Shown here: piece by piece, positions 39,466-48,480 of the stretch | How positions within the stretch are numbered: the stretch's first letter is position 1 | How the letters are laid out: each line of letters begins with the position of its first letter | NCBI RefSeq assembly: GCF_031178195.1 | Contig: NZ_JAPSJL010000003.1 | Span: 372,001-436,000, forward strand | Source: Zhihengliuella sp. | Lineage (GTDB): Bacteria; Actinomycetota; Actinomycetes; Actinomycetales; Micrococcaceae | Reading direction: 5' to 3' | DNA length: 64,000 bases | Notes under the pieces: generated by a model | Databases searched by the model: none | Told to the model about the DNA's origin: nothing | What the model saw: only the letters and a program-made list of their open reading frames with translations | Translations under genes and position numbers: made by a program

Positions 39466-40364
39466 GCCGGGGCGGTCTCGGCCGGAGCACCCGGGACCGG
39501 GCCCATCGGCGCGCCACGACGCCGCGTTGGATCTGGGTCCCCACGACGATCGCGGTCCTCGCGCTGGCGGGCCCGATCCTCGCGCTCGGCGCGGCCGCGG
39601 AGCCCGGTACGCTCGTCGCGGCCGTGACCAGTCCCGAGGCGAGCAGCGCCGTCGTGCTGTCCCTGAGCACGTCGGTGGCAGCCACGGTCCTCTGTGTGCT
39701 GCTCGGCGTGCCCCTCGCCCTGGCCGTGCACCGTGCCCACGGAGCGCTCCGGGCACTGCTCCAGCTGGTCCTGATCGTGCCCCTGGTGCTCTCGCCGGTG
39801 GTCTCCGGGCTCGCCCTGCTGTACTTCTGGGGCCGGCAGGGGATCGCCGGGGAGTCGCTGGCCGCGCTGGGGCTCGGCGTCGCCTACACGCCGGCGGCCG
39901 TGGTGCTGGTGCAGGTCTTCGTCGCCCTGCCCTTCGTGACGGTCGCCGCGCTGAGCAGCCTGGAGGCCGTGGACCCGGACCTGGAGCTGGCCGGGGCCAA
40001 CGCCGGTGCCGGCCCGACGCAGATCCTGCGCCACATCACCCTGCCACTGGCTGCGCCGGGCATCGCCGCCGGGACCCTGCTGGCGTTCGCGCGCGCGCTG
40101 GGGGAGTACGGTGCGACGATCACGTTCGCCGGGTCGGTCGCCGGTCAGACGCGGACCATCCCGCTGCAGATCGAGCTGGCCTTCAACTCGGCGGACCCGG
40201 GGGCGGCCGTGGGCCTTGCGCTGATGCTGATCGGGTTCTACCTGCTGGTGCTCGGCGCCGTGGCCCTGCTGTTCGTCCTGCCCGGCCGCGCGGAGGCCCC
40301 CGTCCGCGAGGCCGGCGAGGGACGTGCGGCGCCGGGTATCCAACGCGGGGGAGTGCGGCTCTAG
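39462..40364 (+). CDS. modB: Molybdate ABC transporter permease
   Basis: The 300-residue permease has about six TM segments, with the BPD inner-membrane EAA-type loop GANAGAGPTQILRHITLP near residue 180. The ALGEYGATITFAGSVAGQTRT stretch includes the ModB/CysT-like signature. It forms the channel for molybdate import with ModA. It starts in the ATGA overlap with modA. Its stop TAG is also the first part of the moeA -10 element. The ATPase partner modC is absent from the following position, so it must come from elsewhere. Confidence 0.9.
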   Translation: MSRGGLGRSTRDRAHRRATTPRWIWVPTTIAVLALAGPILALGAAAEPGTLVAAVTSPEASSAVVLSLSTSVAATVLCVLLGVPLALAVHRAHGALRALLQLVLIVPLVLSPVVSGLALLYFWGRQGIAGESLAALGLGVAYTPAAVVLVQVFVALPFVTVAALSSLEAVDPDLELAGANAGAGPTQILRHITLPLAAPGIAAGTLLAFARALGEYGATITFAGSVAGQTRTIPLQIELAFNSADPGAAVGLALMLIGFYLLVLGAVALLFVLPGRAEAPVREAGEGRAAPGIQRGGVRL

Positions 40365-40367
40365 GAT
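40362..40367 (+). promoter_or_regulatory. Leaderless-type -10 for moeA overlapping the modB stop
   Basis: TAGGAT begins with the modB stop codon and ends 7 bases before ATG 40375. Confidence 0.45.
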
Positions 40368-40374
40368 GGCTGGC

Positions 40375-41787
40375 ATGGGCGCCGACACAGGCCGGGGGAT
40401 CTCCGGCACCGATTCGAGACGAGGCACCGACCCAGGGCCCGGCACCGACCCAGGAGCCGGCATCGAGCCGGGACGGGGTGCCGACCGAGGGCACTCCGGC
40501 GGGCGGGGACACTCCGGGGAGCCCTTCCGCCGCAGCGTCGAGGAGCACGCCGGCGAGGTCCGCCGGCTCCTCGGGCGCGTCGCGGCGGGCGTCGCCGCGC
40601 GCACCGAGGAAGTGCCGCTGCGCGCCGCCCGGGGATGTCTCCTCGCCGCGGACCTCGAGGCCCCGCACAGCCTTCCTCCCTTCGACAACTCCCAGATGGA
40701 CGGCTTCGCCGTCCGAACCGCCGACCTGCGGCGGGACGGGGCCGGCGGACCCGCCGTGCTGCGCGCGGTCGCACCGATCCCCGCCGGCCCCGCCCGGCCG
40801 GGCGGGGACGGGTGCAGCCACGGGGCCGGGACGGCGGCCCCCATCATGACCGGCGCACCGCTGCCCGCCGGTGCGGACGCCGTCGTGCCCGTCGAAGCGG
40901 CCGACCCCCCGCGCTTCCCGTCCTCGGGCGGCACCGTCGGGCTCCCGGTCGACGTCGAACCGGGACAGTACGTCCGCCGCGCCGGCAGCGACATCGCGGC
41001 CGGGGACGTCGCGCTCCGCGCCGGGACGCGGCTGACCGTCCGGCACCTCGGGCTCGCCGCAGCGCTCGGCTTCGCGACGCTGAGGGTGCGCGCCCGCCCC
41101 CGCGCGCTCGTCGTGGCGACCGGCGACGAGATCGTGTCCCCGGGGCGCCCGCTCGCCCCGGGCCAGATCCACGATGCGAACTCCACCCTGGTGGCGGCCG
41201 CCCTCGACGCCGACGGCTGGGAGGCCGTCGTCGAGACCATCTCCAGCGACACGCCCACCGAGTTCCTCTCCCGCCTGCGCGCCGCCGCCGCGGAGCAGGG
41301 GGCGGACCTGATCCTCACCAGCGGCGGCATCAGCCAGGGCGCCTACGAGGTGGTCAAGCTCGCGCTCGCCGAACGCGGCGTGGGCTTCGGCTCCGTCGCC
41401 ATGCAGCCGGGCGGCCCCCAGGGCCTCGGCGTCCTGCGCTGGGACGACGGCACCGGGACTCCGATGCTCGCGTTCCCGGGCAATCCGGTCAGCACCTACG
41501 TCAGTTACGAGATGTTCCTGCGCCCGGCATCGGCCGAGCTCCTGGGCACGGCGCCCCGGCGGGAGCTCGAGGCAGCGCTCGCCGCGCCGACGGACAGCCC
41601 GCCCGGGAAGTTGCAGGTCCGCCGCGCCCGCCTGCTCGATGCCGGCGGAGAGACCCGGGTGGAGCTGGTCGGGGGACCCGGCTCGCACCTGCTGCACGCG
41701 CTCGCCGAGTCGGACGCCCTGGCCCTCGTCCCGCCGGAGGCGACGCACCTGCCAGCCGGGAGCCCTGTCCGGGTCCTCGTTCTATAG
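40375..41787 (+). CDS. moeA: Molybdopterin molybdotransferase MoeA
   Basis: The 470-residue enzyme inserts molybdate into adenylated molybdopterin. Domains are visible in order. [12 protein letters not shown] near 102 and [18 protein letters not shown] near 160 lead into the MPT-binding domain with [10 protein letters not shown] near 247 and [12 protein letters not shown] near 315. A C-terminal beta domain follows. The first 45 residues are a Gly/Asp/Pro hexapeptide repeat not found in typical MoeA. Start ATG 40375 is chosen from the leaderless -10; ATG 40366 is the alternative. Confidence 0.93.
   Translation: MGADTGRGISGTDSRRGTDPGPGTDPGAGIEPGRGADRGHSGGRGHSGEPFRRSVEEHAGEVRRLLGRVAAGVAARTEEVPLRAARGCLLAADLEAPHSLPPFDNSQMDGFAVRTADLRRDGAGGPAVLRAVAPIPAGPARPGGDGCSHGAGTAAPIMTGAPLPAGADAVVPVEAADPPRFPSSGGTVGLPVDVEPGQYVRRAGSDIAAGDVALRAGTRLTVRHLGLAAALGFATLRVRARPRALVVATGDEIVSPGRPLAPGQIHDANSTLVAAALDADGWEAVVETISSDTPTEFLSRLRAAAAEQGADLILTSGGISQGAYEVVKLALAERGVGFGSVAMQPGGPQGLGVLRWDDGTGTPMLAFPGNPVSTYVSYEMFLRPASAELLGTAPRRELEAALAAPTDSPPGKLQVRRARLLDAGGETRVELVGGPGSHLLHALAESDALALVPPEATHLPAGSPVRVLVL
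40405..40494 (+). repeat. 18-bp tandem repeat in the 5' end of moeA
   Basis: Five units of 18 bases (40405, 40423, 40441, 40459, 40477) encode hexapeptides of the form G-T/I/A-D/E-x-x-x. The second and third units are nearly identical; the others are diverged. Confidence 0.7.
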
Positions 41788-41790
41788 GAT
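41785..41790 (+). promoter_or_regulatory. Candidate -10 for moaC overlapping the moeA stop
   Basis: TAGGAT starts with the moeA stop codon. A transcript starting about 41797 would have a leader of about 43 bases with a GAGGAAG site before moaC. Confidence 0.4.
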
Positions 41791-41839
41791 GCAGGACCGC
41801 AGCCGAACCGACCCACCACCCGAGAGACCCGAGGAAGCA

Positions 41840-42370
41840 ATGCCCCAGACCGATCCGCAACCCTCCGGGCTGACGCACGTCCGCGCCGACGGGACCGCCC
41901 ACATGGTCGACGTCTCCGCGAAGCCGGAGACTACCCGCCAGGCGACCGCCGTGGCCACGATCCGTACCCGTGACGACGTCGTGGCGATGCTCGCCGACGG
42001 ATCCCTGCCGAAGGGGGACGCGCTCGCGGTCGCCCGGGTGGCCGGGATCATGGCCGCCAAGAAGACCCCGGAGCTGGTGCCGCTCTGCCACCCGCTGCCC
42101 CTCTCCAAGGTCACCGTGGACTTCACGCCCGGAGACGGGGCCATCGTCATCGAGGCGATGGTCAAGACCCGCGGTGTGACGGGGGTGGAGATGGAGGCGC
42201 TCACGGCCGCGACCGTCGCGGGCCTGACGGTGTACGACATGATCAAGGCGGTCGACCACCACGCCGTCATGACCGACGTCCAGGTGCTCGCCAAGTCCGG
42301 CGGCAAGAGCGGCGACTGGGACGTCCGGTCCGCCGCGGACGCCGGCGACGGGCCCCGGGCGGACCGGTGA
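41840..42370 (+). CDS. moaC: Cyclic pyranopterin monophosphate synthase MoaC
   Basis: The 176-residue enzyme completes formation of cyclic pyranopterin monophosphate after MoaA. Signatures are [29 protein letters not shown] (conserved catalytic His and Pro) and [16 protein letters not shown], with the catalytic Lys in [11 protein letters not shown] 41840 has GAGGAAG as ribosome site. The stop overlaps the mog start (GTGA). It is part of a moeA-moaC-mog-moaE run. Confidence 0.95.
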   Translation: MPQTDPQPSGLTHVRADGTAHMVDVSAKPETTRQATAVATIRTRDDVVAMLADGSLPKGDALAVARVAGIMAAKKTPELVPLCHPLPLSKVTVDFTPGDGAIVIEAMVKTRGVTGVEMEALTAATVAGLTVYDMIKAVDHHAVMTDVQVLAKSGGKSGDWDVRSAADAGDGPRADR

Positions 42371-42849
42371 GCACGGCCCGAACCGGCGGCATCCTGATCG
42401 CCTCCACCCGCGCCGCCGCCGGCGTCTACGAGGATCAGACCGCGCCCATCGTCGCCGACTGGCTCGCCGGGCACGGGTTCACCGTGCTCGAGCCCGTGAT
42501 CGTGCCGGACGGCGAGGCGGTCGGCTCGGCGCTGAAGGCACTCCTGACCCTCGGCCCGTCCGTCGTCGTCACCAGCGGCGGCACCGGGCTCAGCCCGGAC
42601 GACACCACGCCGGAGACGACGGCTCCCCTGCTGGACCGCCAGATCCCGGGCATCCAGGAGGCCATCCGCGCCGCCGGACTGGTGAAGACCCCGCACGCCG
42701 CGCTCTCGCGCGGACTGGCCGGGGCGGCGGGCAGCACGTTCGTCGTCAACCTGCCCGGCTCCCCGCGGGGCGTCCGGGACGCGCTCGGCGTGCTGGACCC
42801 GATGATCGACCACATCTGCCGTCAACTGGAGGGCCATCGTGACCACTGA
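42367..42849 (+). CDS. mog: Molybdopterin adenylyltransferase (MoaB/Mog family)
   Basis: The 160-residue protein has the MoCF fold and ATP-binding motif [16 protein letters not shown] near 74-89. It also has [15 protein letters not shown] at the N-terminus and [12 protein letters not shown]. It adenylates molybdopterin before MoeA inserts the metal. GTG 42367 overlaps the moaC stop by 4 bases. The moaE start lies 11 bases inside its end, so the genes are tightly coupled. Confidence 0.92.
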   Translation: MSTARTGGILIASTRAAAGVYEDQTAPIVADWLAGHGFTVLEPVIVPDGEAVGSALKALLTLGPSVVVTSGGTGLSPDDTTPETTAPLLDRQIPGIQEAIRAAGLVKTPHAALSRGLAGAAGSTFVVNLPGSPRGVRDALGVLDPMIDHICRQLEGHRDH

Positions 42850-43306
42850 GCAGCACCCGGAGGAGGGCGCACCCCGCACGGGGACGCCGGGCGAGGTCGT
42901 CTTCGCCGGCGTCAGCGCCGAGCCGATCGACCAGAGCACCGCCTGGGACGCCGTCGAGACGGACGCGACCGGCGCCGTCGTGACCTTCGGCGGCGTGGTC
43001 CGCAACCACGACGGCGGCCGGGACGTCACCCGGCTCGCCTACAGCGGCCATCCCACCGCCTCGGCGCGCATCCGCGAGCTGGCCGAGGAAGTTGCCGCCC
43101 GTCATCCCGGCACCAGGCTCTGGGCCGCCCACCGCGTCGGCGACCTGGACGTCGGCGACGCCGCCCTCGTCGCCGCCGCGGCCAGCGCGCACCGCGGCGA
43201 GGCCTTCGAGGCGTGCCGCGACCTCGTCGAGGCCGTGAAGTACGGCGCGCCCATCTGGAAGGAGCAGCACTTCGCCGACGGCGACGTCGAATGGGTGGGA
43301 CTGTAG
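42839..43306 (+). CDS. moaE: Molybdopterin synthase catalytic subunit MoaE
   Basis: The 155-residue large subunit of molybdopterin synthase works with MoaD. MoaE motifs are GAVVTFGGVVRNHDGGRDV, AAHRVGDLDVGDAALVAAA and the active-site segment EAVKYGAPIWKEQHF with its catalytic lysines. GTG 42839 overlaps mog by 11 bases and has a CTGGAGGG site. It is the last gene of the Mo-cofactor run; dapB has its own leaderless start. Confidence 0.94.
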   Translation: MTTEQHPEEGAPRTGTPGEVVFAGVSAEPIDQSTAWDAVETDATGAVVTFGGVVRNHDGGRDVTRLAYSGHPTASARIRELAEEVAARHPGTRLWAAHRVGDLDVGDAALVAAAASAHRGEAFEACRDLVEAVKYGAPIWKEQHFADGDVEWVGL

Positions 43307-43315
43307 CCGCGACGA

Positions 43316-43321
43316 TAGGCT
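43316..43321 (+). promoter_or_regulatory. Leaderless-type -10 for dapB
   Basis: TAGGCT is followed by 7 bases and ATG 43329. Confidence 0.5.
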
Positions 43322-43328
43322 GGAGCAC

Positions 43329-44087
43329 ATGACCAACCGCATCGCCGTCGCCGTCCTCGGCGCCAATGGCCGCATGGGCTCCGAGGCAGTCGCAGCGGTG
43401 GAGAACGCCGCCGACCTGGACCTCGTCGCCGCCCTGGGCCGTCGGGACCCGCTGGAGAAGATCCTCGACGCCGGGGCCACCCACGTCGTGGACCTCACCG
43501 TCCCGGACCAGACCGAGACCAACGTCCGCTTCGCCGTCGAGCACGGACTCCACGCCGTCGTCGGGACCACCGGGTGGACCGAGGCGCGGCGTGCAGGGCT
43601 GTCCGAACTGCTTGCCAGTCACCCGGGGACCGGCGTCCTGATCGCCCCCAACTTCGCGCTCGGCTCCGTCCTGGCCAGCGCGTTCGCCGCCCAGGCCGCC
43701 AGGTACTTCGAGTCCGTCGAGATCGTCGAGCTGCACCACCCGGACAAGGTGGACGCACCCTCCGGCACGGCCGTGCGCACCGCCGAGCTGATCGCCGCCG
43801 AACGCGCCGCCGCAGGCGTCCCGGCGAGCCCCGATGCCACTGAGAAGTCCCTGGACGGGGCCCGCGGGGCCGATGTCGACGGGGTGCGCGTGCACGCGGT
43901 GCGGCTCCGCGGGCTCGTCGCCCACCAGGAGGTCCTCCTCGGCGGGCCCGGAGAGCAGCTCACACTGCGCCACGACTCGTACGACCGCGCCTCCTTCATG
44001 CCCGGCGTGCTGCTGGGCCTGCGCCAGGTGGCGAGCCGGCCCGGGCTGACGTACGGGCTGGACGGCTACCTGGACCTGGGCCGCTGA
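43329..44087 (+). CDS. dapB: 4-hydroxy-tetrahydrodipicolinate reductase
   Basis: The 252-residue NAD(P)H-dependent enzyme acts in the diaminopimelate/lysine pathway. It has the Rossmann loop VLGANGRMGSEAV near 9-21 and GTTGWTEA. The catalytic motif is ELHHPDKVDAPSGTA near 138-152, whose His pair and Lys are conserved. DapB feeds cell-wall meso-DAP or lysine. dapA is 4.4 kb downstream and dapF 18.6 kb downstream. Begins at ATG 43329. Confidence 0.95.
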   Translation: MTNRIAVAVLGANGRMGSEAVAAVENAADLDLVAALGRRDPLEKILDAGATHVVDLTVPDQTETNVRFAVEHGLHAVVGTTGWTEARRAGLSELLASHPGTGVLIAPNFALGSVLASAFAAQAARYFESVEIVELHHPDKVDAPSGTAVRTAELIAAERAAAGVPASPDATEKSLDGARGADVDGVRVHAVRLRGLVAHQEVLLGGPGEQLTLRHDSYDRASFMPGVLLGLRQVASRPGLTYGLDGYLDLGR

Positions 44088-44090
44088 CGC

Positions 44091-44537
44091 GTGAAGACCA
44101 AACTCTGGGTCGGGCTCATCATCGCCCTCTTCGTGTTCTACCTGGTCGCCTCCTTCGGCTCGGCCGTCCGCTTCATCGGCGCGGAGGAGCCGATCGCCAA
44201 GGTCATCGGCGTCGCGGCCCTCGTCCTCCCCCTCATCGGCGTCTGGATCCTCATCCGCGAGGTCCTCTTCGGTCTGCGCACCCAGCGCATGGCCAGGACG
44301 CTCGAGGCCGAGGGCCTGCTCCCGCCGGACGACCTGCCGCGCATGCCGTCGGGACGGATCGTCAAGGAGGCCGCGGACGAGGCCTTCGTCGCCTACCGCG
44401 AGGAGGCCGAGGCGGACCCCGGGTCCTGGCGGAGCCTGCACCGCCTGGCGCTCGCCTACGATGCCGCCGGCGACCGCAGCAACGCCCGCGCCGTGATGCG
44501 CCGCGCCGTCGGCCTCTACCTGGAGGACCAGCGCTGA
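44091..44537 (+). CDS. Small membrane protein with TPR-like C-terminal segment
   Basis: The 148-residue protein has two TM helices (about 5-23 and 36-58) and a cytoplasmic tail. A helical pair, SWRSLHRLALAYDAAGDRSNARAVMRRAV, broadly resembles a tetratricopeptide repeat (split here into its two helices at about 112-122 and 127-140). GTG 44091 is three bases past the dapB stop, implying one operon. No function is known; TPR tails usually bind proteins. Confidence 0.65.
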   Translation: MKTKLWVGLIIALFVFYLVASFGSAVRFIGAEEPIAKVIGVAALVLPLIGVWILIREVLFGLRTQRMARTLEAEGLLPPDDLPRMPSGRIVKEAADEAFVAYREEAEADPGSWRSLHRLALAYDAAGDRSNARAVMRRAVGLYLEDQR

Positions 44538-44538
44538 C

Positions 44539-47118
44539 ATGACGACGGGAAGGGACGGCAGCGGGACGGCGTTTGCGCCGGGGGCGCCCGCGCACGGAAT
44601 CGACCCGGACGGCTTCGTCCGGGTCCGCGGCGCCCGCGAGAACAACCTGCGCGACGTCGACGTCGACGTGCCGCGCGACGCTGTCGTCGCCTTCACGGGC
44701 GTCTCCGGGTCCGGGAAGTCCTCGCTGGCCTTCGGGACCATCTACGCGGAGGCGCAGCGGCGCTACTTCGAGTCCGTGGCCCCCTACGCGCGTCGGCTGA
44801 TCCAGCAGGGCCACAATCCCCGGGTCGAGCACATCGGCGGGCTGCCCCCGGCGGTCGCGCTGCAGCAGCGCCGGGGGACGGCGACGGCCCGTTCGACGGT
44901 CGGGACCGTCACCACGCTGTCCAACTCGCTGCGGATCCTGCTCTCCCGGGCCGGCACCTACCCGGACGGCGCGGAGCCGCTGGACTCCGATGTCTTCTCG
45001 CCGAACACCGCGGCCGGCGCGTGTCCCGAGTGCCACGGCCTCGGCGAGGCCCACACGGTCGACGTCGACTCCCTGGTGCCGGACCCGTCGCTGAGCATCC
45101 GCGACGGCGCCATCGCGGCCTGGCCCGGCGCCTGGCAGGGCAAGAGTCTGCGCGACATCCTGATCCACCTCGGGTACGACGTCGACGTCCCCTGGCGGGA
45201 GCTGCCGCGCGAGGACCGCGACTGGATCCTCCTCACCGAGGAGCGCCCGGTGGTGGAGGTCGTCCCGTTGCGAGAGCACAACGCCCGGCCCTACAAGGGC
45301 CGGTTCATCAGCGCCCGCAGCCACGTGCTGCACATCCTCAACGACTCCAAGAGCGAGCCGGCCCGCCGGAGGGCCCTCGGCTTCATGCGGACGGGCCCCT
45401 GCCCGCACTGCGACGGCACGGGCCTGACCCGCCGGGCGCTGGACGTGACGTTCGCCGGCCGGACCATTGCCCAGCTCGGAGCCGTGTCCCTGACGGAGCT
45501 GGCCGAGATCATCCGGCCCACCACGGAGCTCGAGGCGCCCGAGTCCGCGACCCGCCGTCACACCTCGGGCGAGACCAACGAGGTCGCCGTCGCCGTCACC
45601 CGGGACCTGCTCGCGCGCATCGAGGTCCTGCTCGGGCTCGGACTCGGCTACCTGGGCCTGGCCCGCGGCACCACGACCCTCTCGCCCGGCGAGCTGCAGC
45701 GGCTCCGCATTGCGACGCAGCTGCGCTCCGGGCTGTTCGGCGTCGTCTACGTGATGGACGAGCCCTCCGCGGGTCTGCACCCCGCCGACGCCGAACCGCT
45801 GCTCGAACTGCTGCAGGAGCTCAAGACCTCCGGCAACTCCGTCTTCGTCGTCGAGCACAACCTCGACATCGTCCGTGCGGCGGACTGGATCGTCGACGTC
45901 GGCCCGCGCGCGGGCGACGACGGCGGCCGCGTCCTCTACAGCGGACCGGTCGCCGGGCTCGCCGACGTCGAGGGCTCCGTGACCCGCCCCTACCTGTTCC
46001 CGGCCGCGCGCTCGGGCGACGACGTCGACCCGGCCGCGCCCGCCCCGGCCCCGCCGCGGAGCCCCGACGACGGCGGGAGGGTCCCGCGCGAACCGGCCGG
46101 ACGGCTCCGCCTCGAGGGCGTGACCCGGCACAACCTGCGCGGCCTGGACGTCGACATCCCGCTGGGCGTCCTCACCGCGGTCACGGGCGTGTCCGGATCC
46201 GGGAAGTCGACCCTGGTGGGCCAGGCGCTCGCCGGAGGGGTCGCCGAGCACCTGCGCGTCCGCTCGGGTGCGGACGACGACGCCGCAGGGGACGGCGCCG
46301 GTGCCGACGCCCCGGCGCGGATCCACGGGGTCGAGCAGCTGGACCGCATCGTCACCGTGGACCAGAAACCGATCGGCCGGACGCCCCGGTCCAACCTGGC
46401 GACCTACACGGGCCTGTTCGACGCCGTCCGCAAGGAGTTCGCGGCGCTGCCGGCGGCCCGGGAGCGCGGCTTCGGACCGGGCCGGTTCTCCTTCAACGTC
46501 CCGGGCGGACGCTGCGAGACCTGCCAAGGGGAGGGGTTCGTCGCGGTCGAGCTCGTGTTCCTCCCGGGCAGTTACGGGCCGTGTCCGGACTGCGACGGCG
46601 CCCGCTTCGAACCGCAGACGCTCGAGGTCGCCTACCGGGGGAAGAGCATCGCCGAGGTCCTGGCGCTCTCGGTCGACGACGCCGCCGACTTCCTGGCGGA
46701 CATCCCCGCCGCCGCCCGCAGCCTGGACACCCTCCGGAACGTCGGTCTCGGGTACCTCCGGCTCGGTCAGCCGGCCACCGAGCTGTCCGGAGGCGAGGCG
46801 CAGCGGATCAAGCTCGCCACGGAGCTGCAGCGCGTGCGCCGGGGACGCACCCTCTACGTGCTGGACGAGCCGACCACCGGTCTGCATCCCGACGACGTCC
46901 GGGTGCTCATGGCGCAGCTGAATCGGCTCGTCGACGGCGGGGACACCGTCGTCGTCGTGGAGCACGAGATGGACGTCGTGGCGGCCGCCGACTGGGTGAT
47001 CGATCTGGGGCCCGGCGGCGGCGACGCCGGCGGCCGGGTCGTCGCCGCCGGGACGCCGTCGATCGTCGCCGCCGCCGAGGCGAGCCGGACGGCACCGTAC
47101 CTCGCCCGGCGCCTCTGA
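44539..47118 (+). CDS. UvrA paralog (UvrA2-like ABC ATPase lacking the UvrB-binding domain)
   Basis: The 859-residue protein is an excinuclease UvrA relative. Both ABC modules are present, with Walker A GVSGSGKSSLAFGT (near 56) and GVSGSGKSTLVGQAL (near 550). Signatures are LSPGELQRL and LSGGEAQRI; Walker B are VYVMDEPS and LYVLDEPT. Zinc-binding CPECHGLG/CPHCDGTG and CETCQGEG/CPDCDGARF pairs remain. The insertion that binds UvrB is missing, as in UvrA2-type paralogs. These are linked to drug or DNA-damage tolerance. The first signature has Pro where Gly is usual. It starts at ATG 44539, one base after the preceding stop. Confidence 0.9.
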   Translation: MTTGRDGSGTAFAPGAPAHGIDPDGFVRVRGARENNLRDVDVDVPRDAVVAFTGVSGSGKSSLAFGTIYAEAQRRYFESVAPYARRLIQQGHNPRVEHIGGLPPAVALQQRRGTATARSTVGTVTTLSNSLRILLSRAGTYPDGAEPLDSDVFSPNTAAGACPECHGLGEAHTVDVDSLVPDPSLSIRDGAIAAWPGAWQGKSLRDILIHLGYDVDVPWRELPREDRDWILLTEERPVVEVVPLREHNARPYKGRFISARSHVLHILNDSKSEPARRRALGFMRTGPCPHCDGTGLTRRALDVTFAGRTIAQLGAVSLTELAEIIRPTTELEAPESATRRHTSGETNEVAVAVTRDLLARIEVLLGLGLGYLGLARGTTTLSPGELQRLRIATQLRSGLFGVVYVMDEPSAGLHPADAEPLLELLQELKTSGNSVFVVEHNLDIVRAADWIVDVGPRAGDDGGRVLYSGPVAGLADVEGSVTRPYLFPAARSGDDVDPAAPAPAPPRSPDDGGRVPREPAGRLRLEGVTRHNLRGLDVDIPLGVLTAVTGVSGSGKSTLVGQALAGGVAEHLRVRSGADDDAAGDGAGADAPARIHGVEQLDRIVTVDQKPIGRTPRSNLATYTGLFDAVRKEFAALPAARERGFGPGRFSFNVPGGRCETCQGEGFVAVELVFLPGSYGPCPDCDGARFEPQTLEVAYRGKSIAEVLALSVDDAADFLADIPAAARSLDTLRNVGLGYLRLGQPATELSGGEAQRIKLATELQRVRRGRTLYVLDEPTTGLHPDDVRVLMAQLNRLVDGGDTVVVVEHEMDVVAAADWVIDLGPGGGDAGGRVVAAGTPSIVAAAEASRTAPYLARRL

Positions 47119-47134
47119 GACGTCCTGCGGGACC

Positions 47135-48367
47135 CTAGCGCCTCCCGGCCCGCGCGGCGCCGCGCGGGCTCCCCGCGAGCTGACGGACGAGGGCCTCGAG
47201 CGGTCCGCGGGCGCCGGTCAGCCGCAGGGCCGCGCCGATCACCAGGGCGGCGAGCGCGTACCAGGCGTAGACCCGCTCCGCGGCCACCGCCTCCGTGGCG
47301 CCGGAGAGCAGGTCGAGTGCGACCAGATGCCCCACGTACAGCGTCAGCGTCGCCGAGCCGGCCCCCGTCAAGGGGGAGAGCACGATGTCGCCGAAGCGCC
47401 GCAGCACCGCCGTCAGGCCCAGCGCCACGAGCTGGCAGGCGCCGAGGGCCGCGAGTGCCGAACCGGTGACGTGCAGCAGGTCCAGGGGTGCCGACGTGTG
47501 CGGGGCGGCGAGCGCGAACCACCACGGGGTCGGCTCCGTCGCGTCGAAGTAGTAGCCCGTCCCCAACGCCAGTTCGAGCTGCGCCGCGTCGACGCCCAGA
47601 GCCTGCGCGAGCGCGGGCCGCGCCCCGGGCAGGCCGAGCAGCCAACCGCTCAGCAGGCGCGCCGCGACCGCGAGGACGCCGCCGCCGAACGTCAGGAGCA
47701 GGGCGACCGGCGGGTGCTGGAGCCGCAGCCGGCCCGCCCAGAGTCCCACGAGCACGAACGAGACCCACACGACCACCGGGTAGTACCCGGTGAGGAGCAG
47801 GTTCCCGGCCAGCGCCGCCGGGGAGCCGAGGTCGGTGAACGTCGGCGCCGCGCCGCCGCCGGGCAGCTCCAGCGCCGGACCCAGCGGCGAGCCCGCCAGC
47901 CAGAGCCCGGCGGCGTAGAGCACCACCGGGGAGACCAGGATCCAGCCGACGGCCCACAGCAGGAGGGTCCGCGGCCGCGCGCCGAGGAAGGGGACGGCGG
48001 CCAGGAACAGGAGGCCGTAGTGGACGAGGATGACGGCGACGTTCGTGCTGAGCATCCCGCAGGCCAGGCCGATGGCGGCGATCACGAGGGCGCGGACGAC
48101 GACGGAGCGGCGCGCCCCGGCGAGCCGCGCCGCCGTCGGTCCGGCCGAGCCGCCGGTCAGCAGCGCCAGCCCGACGCCGGCCAACACGGCGAACAGGGCC
48201 GACGCGCGCCCGGCGAACCACTCGGCCGCCCACGTGGTGGCGAACCCGCCGTCGGCCGTGGAGGCGGCCAGGGGCACGAGGTGCGTGGCCATCATCCCCA
48301 GCAGCGCGATCCCGCGCGCCGCGTCGACGCCGGCCACACGGGCGCTGGCGGGGGAGGAGTGGCTCAT
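47135..48367 (-). CDS. Multi-TM acyltransferase-like protein (heparan-alpha-glucosaminide N-acetyltransferase / DUF418 type)
   Basis: The 410-residue protein has 10-11 TM segments. The first has the motif GVDAARGIALLGMMATHLVP, with conserved Asp and Arg, as in the DUF1624/DUF418 acyltransferase superfamily that moves acyl groups onto cell-surface sugars or amines. Substrate unknown. ATG 48367 follows TAGGCT by 7 bases on the same strand, so it should be leaderless. It is divergent from dapA and convergent with the UvrA paralog, with a 16-base gap. Confidence 0.75.
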   Translation of the reverse strand: MSHSSPASARVAGVDAARGIALLGMMATHLVPLAASTADGGFATTWAAEWFAGRASALFAVLAGVGLALLTGGSAGPTAARLAGARRSVVVRALVIAAIGLACGMLSTNVAVILVHYGLLFLAAVPFLGARPRTLLLWAVGWILVSPVVLYAAGLWLAGSPLGPALELPGGGAAPTFTDLGSPAALAGNLLLTGYYPVVVWVSFVLVGLWAGRLRLQHPPVALLLTFGGGVLAVAARLLSGWLLGLPGARPALAQALGVDAAQLELALGTGYYFDATEPTPWWFALAAPHTSAPLDLLHVTGSALAALGACQLVALGLTAVLRRFGDIVLSPLTGAGSATLTLYVGHLVALDLLSGATEAVAAERVYAWYALAALVIGAALRLTGARGPLEALVRQLAGSPRGAARAGRR

Positions 48368-48374
48368 GGGGGAC

Positions 48375-48380
48375 AGCCTA
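48375..48380 (-). promoter_or_regulatory. Leaderless-type -10 for the acyltransferase-like gene
   Basis: Minus-strand TAGGCT precedes the ATG at 48367 by 7 bases. Confidence 0.5.
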
Positions 48381-48467
48381 TGGCCGCGCCCGCCCGACGT
48401 GCGCGCCGGACGCGTCGGCGGACCGGAACGCGGCGTCTCCGACGCGACGCGCGGTCCGCCCAGACGG

Positions 48468-48473
48468 TAACGT
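48468..48473 (+). promoter_or_regulatory. Leaderless-type -10 for dapA
   Basis: TAACGT precedes ATG 48481 by 7 bases; no ribosome site lies in between except a G-run. Confidence 0.5.
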
Positions 48474-48480
48474 GGGGGCC

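Noticed and set aside
44539..47118. Housekeeping uvrA
   Set aside because: The protein is 859 residues and lacks the UvrB-binding insertion, and there is no SOS box upstream. It fits a UvrA2-type paralog.
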